Below are positions 36,501 to 48,500 of a DNA stretch of 64,000 nt, one piece after another. The stretch spans positions 14,521,704 to 14,585,703 of the forward strand of contig NC_088304.1 in the NCBI RefSeq assembly GCF_032854445.1, given 5' to 3'. The DNA comes from Liolophura sinensis (taxonomy: Eukaryota; Mollusca; Polyplacophora; Chitonida; Chitonidae). The notes beneath the pieces were generated by a model. The model did no database searches, was not told where the DNA came from, and saw nothing but the letters and a program-made list of their open reading frames with translations. The number at the start of each line of letters is the position of its first letter. The first letter of the stretch is position 1. The translations under genes and the position numbers were made by a program.

Positions 36501-39500
36501 AAACCGGTTACCTGACGAACGACCGTAGTCCATTAACGTCGAGCTCTGTCCGATTCCCCACGGCATAAAAGCTCATAATGTTGTACTCTGCATGTTAATG
36601 CTGTGCTTGGCATGTTAACATTGTGTTGAGCATGTTAACGTTGTGCTTCGCATGTTAATGTTTTGTTCCTCATGTTAATGCTGTGCTCCGTATGTTAACG
36701 TTGTACTCCTCACGATAATGCTATGCTCCTCATGTTAGTGGTATGCTCCGCATCTTAATGTTGTGCTCCACATGTTAATGTTGTGTTCCTCATGTTAATG
36801 TTGTGCTCCCCATATTAACGCTGTGTTCCTAGTGTTAATGTTGTGCTCTGCATTTTAACGTTATGCACTGCATGTTAACGCTGTGCTTTGCATGTTAATG
36901 CTGTGTTCCTCGTGTTAATGTTGTGCTCCGCATGTTTGCGCTGTGCTTCGTTTGTTAACGCTATGTTTCTCAACTACGGTTTTATTCTAACTTTTTACGC
37001 AAATGCCTAAATAGCATGAAATTACACACACCATAAGCAAAATTAGCTTAAACGTAGGTTAAAAAACAGTGGCGTAAATCGCAGCATATTAAACATCTCT
37101 AGTCTACTGCATTACTCAAAATGCTGTGTTGTCATCACATTTACAATACCAACAGTGCAAAGGGACGGGGCCTTGGGGATGCATACTCCAACAGCAGAAT
37201 CCCGGTTTATGCAGGAATACAATATAATTAAAGATGTACAGTGCACATAGTAAAACCAGAGCAGCGACGACAGGGTGATAGCTAGCAAATTCTCACATGT
37301 CACCGGTGAAATACGGCCTCTTGGCAGCTCACCTAAGTTAGGGCTTTATTCTAACTGTTCGTGTAAATGCTTAATTTAAATTCTTTTCTGCTACTCTGAA
37401 TTGTGGCTGAACTACCTCACTGTTTTACAAGTACAATTATATAAAGAAACTTTTAGAGTACAAGTATGTACAGAAACTTTAATGTGTTACAGAAAAGAAC
37501 AAAACACAATTCACCGCTTGGGCTAATTTATTTTAGACTAACATTATATTTGATATGTAGAATACCTGCTGCTGTATACCGTAGGCCGCAATTTATCAAC
37601 GAAGACCATGTCCCGCGATCCAGTAACAGTATCTTTCATATCGTAACCGGCTCTGGTTGTATTATACAACACTTTGACCCTGTCAGACTCAGGCAACGTT
37701 GAAATCAACTGAAACCGGATTGAACGGGCCGTGTCTCACTGATACGACCTGCTGAACTGTAATGGTTCATGCTGCTGTTCATTTAGGTTAAAGATAACCT
37801 CTTACAAATGGGCTAAAACAACATGGTGGGCATATACAACAACAACAAGTTTAGTACGTCGTAATGAAGTTGCGTGGCAGTAAACTATTAAACATATTAA
37901 AGACTTTCCCCAACTTTCGATTTTGCTTTTTTGGGGCCGTTTGTTTGTTTCTTTTATTATCATTTATAGATACATAAAACTGTTTGTTGGGAGAGGGTCT
38001 TGACTTAACGTCACGACATGTTTTAATCACCTTCTAAATTTCATTAACTGTTCAGTTAAGTTAAAATAATATCCAATTGGACAGTAAATCCGGGTGGTTT
38101 GAATAATTATTACATTATTAAGTTCTGATACAGATAACATTGCTCTTCTAGACGCTATGCTTTCACGACACCATCCTTATGCCTTTCGAAGCATATTGTA
38201 TAAGCCCGTCGTAATAACTACAAATGTAACCAAGCGACTTAATGCGATAGCAGCCGATCTTCTCAAACCGCCATATTTGATTTACGTGACTCCATTGATT
38301 TACGTGACTCCAAGATGAACTCGGCTTTTCTTGTGAAAACGAAAATCATTTTCGTTCTTACAGCTAGTTGATACATTTTTAAAACAAAAATTGCTCAGTT
38401 GGTTAGCGCGCTAGCGCAGCGTAATGACCCAGGAGTCTCTCACCAATACGGTGGCTGTGAGTTCAAGTCCAGCTCATGCTGGCTTCCTCTCCGGCCGTAC
38501 GTGGGAAGGTTTGTCAGAAACCTGCGGATGGTCGTGGGTTTCCCCCGGGCTGTGCCCGGTTTCCTCCCACCATAATGCTGGCCGCCGTCGTATAAGTGAA
38601 ATATTCTTGAGTATGGCGTAAAACACCAATCAAATAAATAAATAAATAAATTAAAACAGTAATTAAAGTTTAGAAACAAAGCCTGGTCCATCGGAATTTT
38701 GATGGTATACCTCTTCATGGTTTAAATCAAAAGTTAATCTTTTTCTGGACGATGTCGGATGCTGCTGACAAGATTCGCTAATGGCGATCAGGGAAGTGCT
38801 GTTGGCTTTCGATGAGATAAAGATCAAGTTCCAATTTGTTGAATGGAAGACTATACATCAGGATTTTTCAAAGCTAAGCTGGGAAAATAAAACAGATCTC
38901 AGATCTTCTTAGGTGATCCTCATTTAGCAAGGGTTATATTTTTGCGAGGAAGATCCAACAATATCACGTATATCATTATGAAAGAATATCATTCAAATGT
39001 TTGCGAAAGACTTCTGCAGGAGAAAACATAAACATTCTGATGTTGGCCCCCTTCCATACGACACAGGGTCGTCATTACAATATTCACTGTCAACATACAG
39101 TCCAGAGAAATAGCTAGTGTAAGACTAGGAAACGTTACTGTCAAAATTGCCATCCCACCAGATTTTTTATTTTTCGCCATACAATCGTAATCTTCACAGT
39201 ACCTCTTTCCAGACCACTTTTCATCACAAATCTGCCCAGATCTGGGATACAGGATCACATTGCAACGTTTAATGAGGTGAAAAAGAAAGGTTTGCTGTTA
39301 TGGGAGAGTTATTTCTTTTCATCTGTCAGATCTAGGGCCAATAAACCATTGATACAGTGGTATGGACATTTTGCCTATGCGGCGACAGGCTCAAATTAAA
39401 AGAGAAGACAAGAAATAATATAACCTGTTATTTTAGGGAGAGGGATGGAAACAGATTCAAACAGCCCCAGACATTTTTATGACTTGCTTCGTAACGCTAT

Positions 39501-42500
39501 AATACCACTTTTAAGGAGAACTCCGTCGTTATCGGATGTGTCATACCAGGGAAACACGATGGGGCGTCACCGATACCATACACACATCAGGTGAAAAGGT
39601 AAAATAGTGACGTGTGTGGAAAAAGTTGCCTACCCGGGTTATAGAAATATCTCACGTCTTATTGGCTAAAATAGATAACATGGTGGCGCTTTCAATCTTA
39701 TTTGAAGTGCTATATCTCGGTTGGACAACATCACAAAGTAAAACGTTGTGGTTTTTAAGCTTTCTGTGGGATACCTTATCTATGTATGTATACATTTGGT
39801 CTGTGTTGTCTTAAGTTCTGGCCTGACTGGACGTGGCTTTAACTCTAAAGATAGTCGGATATCTCTCTAGGCGCACTGGTTTCCTACTGGCTTCTGTGGA
39901 ATATTTTGAAGCAAACCCTTTAGGTTTGGTGGTAATCTGTGTGTGGATTCGAACCCATGCAATTTTGCAACTATTTGTTCCAGTTTTAAAATGGACACAA
40001 ATGTAGGGTATTATTTTTTTCCCTGGAATTTGTGCATTTAGCTGTGTGAAGGTTTGCGATCTCATTGTCACAGCTTAAATGTACATGTGACAACGTTACT
40101 CTGAGCGATTCACTGGTGATTGTCCAAATGCATGCTAATGGAATGAATGGTTTCAGGACAGTCATAGTCAAACATTATAATCATTGTGAAACACCCTTAA
40201 AACTAAATACATTGTACCAGATGGCGGGTTATGCAGTATGGGAATGATGAACTAGTGACAAAATCATATACACACTGACCATAAATTAAGTTAATTTACA
40301 TTTACGTGGGTGATTGTGACTACAGTCAGAATAGCTACCAAACGGAGCATGGTGCTTTACAAATCAGGTATAGAATTCATCTTCTATCGAAATCGTGTGA
40401 TCGAAACAAAGACATCAATGTGTAACAAACAAAATTAGTTTAAATTAGTTTAAAGTACGTAGGAAGGTCTGCCAGCAATCGGCGAATGGTGGTGGATTTC
40501 CCCCGGTTTCTGTTCGGTTTGCTCCCACTATAATACCGACTACAGTCGCATAAGAGAAATATTCTTGAGTACGGTGTAAAACAACAATCAAATAAATAAA
40601 TACCTAACTATTTGTTTGTTTCTTTACGTAGGCCAAATTGAGCAGCTTGTACCCATGTCCAAATATGGAGCACGAGTTGGTGAACCACGTGACTGAAGCA
40701 ATGACAGGAAAAACAAAGGTTGATCGATGATAGGTTACATATTTGCATAGCTTGTAATCATTCACTATGAAAATTCAGGAGAAATATTGCCCGTAAAAGA
40801 AATTCTCTTACAAAGTGTTGTAATTGCCCCCATTTGTTTTTCGACAAGTAGAAAGTTAATTTACGTATTAAATGGAATACTGTCGACGTAGCATTAAGGT
40901 TTAACCGATTACACAATCGCCGGAATCTCGGGTAAAATTCGAGATTATCACACATCAAAGCACATTCTAGTTTATCTGTATAAAAACAACGCTAGTAAGA
41001 AAGTAGCCTATATAGAAAATTCTAACAACTTACATCGGCTCTCCGCCTCTACATGTTGTTGTCAGTGCGCCGTAAAGGGTTTGGACCAAGAAGAAAACGA
41101 TTCTCTTCAGAGAGCAGTGGATCGTTTTAACAGAATTGGTCACGTAAGTATGTTTTATTCAGTTTAACAATCAATAGCATAGTCAAGCGGTTGTACTCTA
41201 TATTTACATACTTGATTTCCTTAAGTAAAGACGGCTTCGGTGACTAAATGGTTAGAGTGTCTGTCTCGAAGTTAGGGGAAATGGGATCAAACCCTGGGGT
41301 CAAACCCAAAGACCCAGGGACTTTTTTAAAAATGGTATTTGTTCCTGCGTCGCTTGGCGCTGATCACCGGATCAACAGAGCCGGTTGGTTCTTGTCAGTA
41401 TAATGTGACTGGGTAGGGTGTCCTGTCTGGTGTCTTCGGCATGATATTTCAGTGGCGGCATCACTTTGGCTGCATGGACTCAACACAATTTTTCAACACG
41501 ACGTAAACCTCCAAGCATACATACATATATACATACATAAATTTCTTTTTTTCCATTTTCATTTACGTACGGAGGGTAATACATTATTTTTTTATTATTA
41601 TTTAACTACTTCTCCAGGCGTGTCACTCATGTTGATTAATTTGATTGTGGTTTAACCGAACGCCCAAGAATATTTTACCATAAAATCAATGATAGCGATC
41701 AGTTTTATGGATGGGGCAAACCGGAATGTTCGGGCTAAACCATGCAGGTACTTTTGAAATCCTGCAAATGTTGCGTTAAACTCTAACTATTCATTTGTTT
41801 TGAATCATAGTAGATATAATCAACATGCGACACCTGACGTAACGCTGCGGCCGAATTAGCTAGTGCTACATTCTGACAGAGGGGATTAAACTGGCGATTA
41901 CTCGTATGGGCACAATATGTCAGTCAAAAGACCCCAGTACGTGTACATACTTTTCAAACAATAGAACAAGAAATCCTCTGGGACAACATATTATTGGTCA
42001 ACAGAAACTCGCTTATTGGTATATCGACACACCTTTAAAACCGCCACACTGATTAAGTTGACTATTATACAACACCATAAGACATAATATAAATGGTGAC
42101 TAAATTCCATACACATTTCCTACTATGTATGTGTGTATTTTTGCAGTTGGCCCATCAGAAAGGCGTGACAGTGTGGGTGGACGCTGAATACACGTACCTT
42201 AACCCTGCCTTAAACCTGGTGTCACTAGCAATGATGCTCAACTTTAATAAAGGAAGACCTATCGTTGGATATACGTACCAAAACTATCTCAAGGTATAGT
42301 GAGATTATGTGATATGTATCATGATCTTGGTGGCAATGATGTGCGTGTGTATGTATGATTGCGCCGTTATAGTTTTATTTATTTATTTGATTGGTATTTA
42401 CGCCGTACTCAAGAATATGTCAATTATACCAGATAATGAAATATTCTTCCGCACGGTGTTAAACACCATTCTGATAATTAAATAAATACATTTTCAATCA

Positions 42501-45500
42501 GGAAGATCGGCAAAAAATGTGAGTTCAGAAGTGATGCAAAATCTACCTGATGTGCCATGTGTTTATTCTAGCATTGATACACGATTTGAATACTGATTTC
42601 ACTCAGTCGTCTACAGCATACCTTGCGTCTATTCAACATCAATGAAAACTGTTGACCGCTTCTATTCGCATAATTCCATCCTATTTTCGTACTTTATATA
42701 CTTTCTTAGTTCTTTGCTGGTTTGTGTTTTACGTCGTTTAAAAATCCCTGTTTAAAAAGTACTTTGTGGGGGACAGACCACATGGGTCTATGTTTGAAGG
42801 GTTACGTTTCTGGCGCTGAGCTGGCTCGAAGAACACATGGAGTATCTGTATGCAATGTCACCTTGTGCACACTGTAGCGACACGGGTCATCGGGGTTCGG
42901 GGTGTTCACCCAGTTCCAAGCAAGTCCAACGATGACGTAATTTCTGAAAGAATCTGACCGTTAACGAAAAATATGCATAATATAGAGCGGTAATTAACAG
43001 GTATAAAATACCCCTAAAATGAAATTTTTAACAAAAATTCCGAGCATAATTTTCTTCGTCTGGCAATTTTTTAAAAATTGTTTTCGCAGTCTACTTTTAC
43101 CGTGCTGACGAAAAGTATTATCGCGCACATCATTTGGAGATTTTGATTTTTCCTGGAATACCTTGTTGGAAATGTATCTGTATAGGTGTCTCCTTTATGT
43201 ATGAGGTTCATACTGTATAGGTGTCTCCTTTATGTATGAGGTTCATACTGTATAGGCGTCTCCTTTATGTATGAGGTTCATACTGTATAGGTGTCTCCTT
43301 TATGTATGAGGTTCATACTGTATAGGCGTCTCCTTTATGTATACGGTTCATACTGCAAAGCCTGTCAATACAGTGAAGTAGCAGCTCTGCCGAGCAGAGA
43401 ACACTACTCGTTGATGCAGTATTGAAAGACAAAAAAAAGTGCTTTGCTCACTCACCATCGTTTTTCAATCCTTTGATTCTGTCAAGAATATATTCGAACA
43501 GGTAGAACTCAAATCGATGAATTGATTATAAATATAATATAAGGTGCGTTGTTCTCATATGGTCATATTGTACCAAGAGTGAGTACCATTGTTCGGCACG
43601 TCACTCATCTACATGTGTCTACCTCTTACACGTGAGAACTTGTCGTGTGATTCACCTTTTTGGGAAGCAACCTACAGGGAAGAAAATGGCAGCTCAAACA
43701 CGTATAAGACACATTCTGGCCTGATACTAACTGCCTTCCTATCGCTTTAGAGACGACATTTATATTTTATTTCCAGACACATCAGTGTGGTTCTACGTCC
43801 TCCATGAAACAGAGTTAAAGTTTTCAGTAAAGTGGCGAAGTTCATTGTTAATTCAAGGCGATTTTGAGTCGCCCCAACCCCCATCCCGTTTATTTGAGTG
43901 CTACATCTAGTAACGTAGTATAGATTTACTCTTGCTGTTAAATGTGGCGTGCATCATCCCTTTTCAGGGCTTGGAAAACGCCAAATTTATAATTTCACTC
44001 ACTCACATCAGTGTGGTCAATATGTGCCACAAACTATTTCTCGGCTGTTGTATCCCAAGTATCCATACTGGATGGATGTGACGGGAAAACACTTTAAAGC
44101 ATCTACAGTACCTTAAACTGATGACAGTTAACGAACAAACGAGCCATTTTTCTTGTTAAAGTCTCACATTGGATGAGAATCTCGCTGACTGATTCAGTAA
44201 GGCGTAAGACTGACGAGTTTAGTCGCCTGACCAAATCTATCTATTGCCTCGTATGCTGCGATGGTTTTCTCCGGGTTCTGTACTGATACCATTAGCCACA
44301 ATCCTGAGCGCCTTTCCGTAATTCCGACTCTTGTCCATTTATCTAATGTAGGGTTTTATTCAAAGTGGTCATGTAAATGCTTAGATAGTAGCAACATATA
44401 GTCCTTGACACCATGGCCTATGCAGAATTAGGCAAAAACTACTTGGATTATGTTTATGGCTATTTGTCAGGTGTTACTGGCACGGACTTACTCAAATACT
44501 CTGTACTTATTTATTTATTTAGTGGATTGATGTTTTACGCCGTATTCAAGAATATTTCACTTATACGACGGCGGCCAACATCCTATAGGAAGAAACCGGA
44601 GAGAGCCCAGGGTAAACCCATCACCATCCACCATCTTGCTGGCAGATCTTCCCACGTACGGCTAGAGAAAAAACCAGCATGAGCTGGACTTGAACTCACA
44701 TCGACAGCATTTGGTGAGAGGCTCCTGGGTCTCTGATCACGACCAATCTACATATTTATCTACTCACTAGATGATGCCTTCAGTGACCCAGTATGGGATT
44801 TCCTATATCTTGTTCACTGAAACGAAGTAGATAAATCCGTATACCAAAATGGGCATTGGGAGTCGTTAGTCGCAAAATCCATGTCCAAAACAAGCTATAA
44901 TACCGTGCAGTACCCAAAGTAGTATATAAGAAAAAATCAAAGCCGGTAGCTTGTAAGACGAGCAGTGAACAATTATGCAGGGAAGACTGTCGATTTTACT
45001 GGTTTGACATCCAATACAAGTTCGTAGTCCGTGAATAATTTTGTGGAGTACAAACGCTGACTCCAGTTCACTCAGTGGTAAGTTGTTGGGTATATTGTGC
45101 TCCACGAATGCGTAATATTTTATCGACACCGGCAAACAACATCAACCATGTTAACTACCACAAAATTCGGTGCAAAATATTCATCCACTTTTTTTTTCAT
45201 TTTTCTGATGTCAGTAATAAAGTTTTCTTTTGTTTCTTCTTTTAAGAAAACCTTTGATTTACTCAAAGCGGATGTACAGTTCATAGAGACGAAGGACATT
45301 TGTTTCGCCGCAAAACTTGTGAGAGGCGCTTATATGGACAAAGAACGCCATCTAGCGGCAACGGAAGGGTATGAAGATCCGGTACACCCAACGTTGGCGG
45401 ATACCACAGATATGTATCACAGATCTATGGACTTAATGCTGCGGAAAATCGCCAAGAATCCTCACAGCTACTCTGTTATTCTGGCGTCACATAATGAAGG

Positions 45501-48500
45501 AACCATTCATCAGGCACTTACAAGGTAGACTTAAATACTCTCACAGCAGCATCGTCCGTTGATCGCAGAGTCATCGATTGTAAAGTATACAGTTGAATTT
45601 ACAACCGATTGTAAAAATAAGTTACGCGGCTTGCACGAAAGGGTTGTAAGGTGACAGTAACTTTTCAGAGTTACGATCGCGACGTAGGCCAAACTTGACT
45701 CGTACAAAATGGTGGTTTGTATAAACGGACAATATATCAGTGAGTCAAGTTTTGTGCCTTTATTTTCAAATGAGTTCAGTAGATAACATGCGAAAAAACT
45801 TTTGCACTATCTTTTTGATACAATTAAACTGCACACTTTTATAAATCGAGTCGAAAATTACTAACTACCACTTTAGCCAAGGTAACTATTTGTACTTTAC
45901 GTTTTTAGGGGCGATAGCAAATATTTACAAGAGGGTCGAGCCAACGGTAATTTTTTATCGTAAATTACGACTATGTACATGACAACCCCTTCGTGCAAGA
46001 TGGTGTCGATAATAAATTCAGGGTATGATCGTAATCATAGTTATTTACAATCATCTAAGGACTACGATCCTTAGATCAAGTGCAAGTGGCCCCTGAACTG
46101 GAAAGGTGTTAGTTAGCTAGGTAGTTTCAGAGTTTCGTTTCTGAATGATATCTGGTAGAATACAAATCCCAACAAAGAATTAAAACAACCTGACATTTGT
46201 CAGCGGAGAGGAAAGAGCACGTTGTCCCAAGTTTGTGCAGATTTGCACTCGTACCAATGTATATGGCAGGTGTGTTTTAAGATAAATAGACAGATCCATC
46301 TTAAATTTAGCTGTTTAGCCTGTATTCAGTGGGGTCAGTTAGTTATTCAAAAGGAACAACACACAGACTACAATCCTTTAGCGTTAACTGTTGATAGAAA
46401 CAAGCCACTTTCCTTATCTAGTATACACGGTGTTCTTATGGCAATATTTTGATATCTACGGCCTATTTTTTTTCATTTTGATTGGTGTTTTTCGTTGTAC
46501 TCACTTTTTCCCTTATAAGACGGCAGTCAGCATTATATGGCAGGAGGAAGCTTGTTATAGCTGGTTGCTGAAAGACCTTCCTCGTAAGACCAGAAAGGAA
46601 GCCAACATGAGCGATATTTACGTATCAAGGACATGAATGGTTATACAAAATACTGCGCCTTCAAACGTCATTCCTGAGGTCCCCTTCTTAAACTTCTAAA
46701 TCTCCGGCCTTACATGGGAAGGTCTGCAAGCAACCTGCGGATGGTCGCGGGTTTCCCCCGGGCTCTGCCCGGTTTCCACCCACCTTAATGCTGGCCGCCG
46801 TCGTATAAGTGAAATATTCTTGAGTACGGCGTAAAACACCAGTCAAATAAATAAATAAACTTCTAAATTTATAATCTCTTAACTTTTGTTTATCGTCAGA
46901 TGTGTCATTAACGCATTTACAAATGTCCTATTTTTTAAAGATTAGGATATTATTATGTAGACAGTATAAATTTGACCAAGGAGGATAATTTGAACCTGCT
47001 TAAATTAAAAGGGCGTGGTTACTAAAATCCTATATGACGAATAGGTGTCAATAAAAGCGTACTACTGTACTTAAAGGAGTGCATTGTACTTAAAATGTTA
47101 AACAAATGAAATAGAGATTTTCGTACACTTGCACGTAAAGTAAATCTGAGAGGTCATGGTCTAAGAGCTCAGGTTCAAAAGAGGTCAAGGCAGAGGTAAA
47201 GGTGACCGAGGTCACGACGAAGGCCTCACATAACACCGGATTATATCCACGAATTTAAGGACTGAAGGAGTGGCGGCTGGCGCGCAGTGATAATATCGTG
47301 ACAAATTACGCGATTCTGTTCGCGTGAATTACAATTTTCCAAACTTCCATAGCTAAAAAGTACATGTGTCAAAGCATACATATATGAAAGCTCTTTAGAT
47401 AAATGGGCTACTGGGTGCGTGTCTGTACAAGACGGCATTTTCTTTGTAGAATTATACCAATTTCAGCGCCGGCTACAAACAAGATATATAAAAAACAAAT
47501 CATCCACTAGATAAACAGAAAACTACCATATACACGACGGAAATAAGAATCATACCACATGGGATCATTTCTGTATCAACAGTCAGGATAACGTGTTTGG
47601 TGTTCTTTGAGCATACGTTTCACACCAAGCCTAATGATGTTTATAGAATTACATGTATACTCATTTCAGTGACAGGTACAGATAAATTATAGAAAAAAAT
47701 CCCAAAATATGTGTTTAAAAAATACTAGTAAACGAACGAAATAAAAGTTACTGGATTATTAATACGACCTTTTTCCGTTATAATTTTTTTCAGTATTTTT
47801 TGTGCTGTATATGCAAGTCTGTGTCAAATTAAACGCATGACGGAAATGCTTTATTCTCAGCATACTAGTGTCCTAAAATATTTTTGACATTTCTATTGTA
47901 AGCGTCTTTTTGTATTTGACATCTTTTGGACACGGTCACCTGATGTTATTGACATGTTGTGTCCAGTAACGGGGCCATCTAAAATGACCCAAAACATACA
48001 TGACACACAGTAACACATGCGCTCTAAATTTACCCGAAAATAACCGTCCAAGTATTATACTCCAATATTTATGTTAGTTATATAGAAATTTTAATTAAAT
48101 GATTGATAATGCTAACACGCGTTTTTTAAAATAATAACGAAGAATCCAAGGCATCACCACGTAAATATCAAATGTTACAGAAGCTTTCGATCCACGTGAT
48201 GTTGCATTGACGTCTTTATTATTTTCATTGAAGCCACCCGTGAGTTTACGGCAGTAAACTAAATGATTGACAATGCTAACACGCGTTTTTTAAAATAATA
48301 ACGAAGAATCCAAGACATTACCACGTAAATGTCAAATGTTACAGAAGCTTTCGATAGACGTGATGTTGCATTGACGTCTTTATTATTTTCATTGAAGCCA
48401 CCCGTGAGTTTACAGCAGTTAACTAAATGATTGACAATGCTAACACGCGTTTTTTAAAATAATAACGAAGAATCCAAGGCATTACCACGTGAATGTCAAA

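Larger units (their letters stand above)
33776..40449. other. PRODH2 intron 3, remaining DNA
   Basis: The 7.1-kb intron contains the listed SINEs (35226, 38391), the 20-bp array (36571), R5 (37235) and R6 (39640). The rest is unassigned AT-rich DNA. An 18-base direct repeat (GATTTACGTGACTCCA) lies at 38279-38313. Confidence 0.4.

Noticed and set aside
36384-36566. 60-codon Gly-rich frame on the - strand
   Set aside because: GC-rich local composition, no motif, and no splice or start context.
38391-38480. Possible tRNA gene
   Set aside because: A-box and B-box motifs are present, but they belong to the SINE head. The cloverleaf is degraded and followed by the SINE body.
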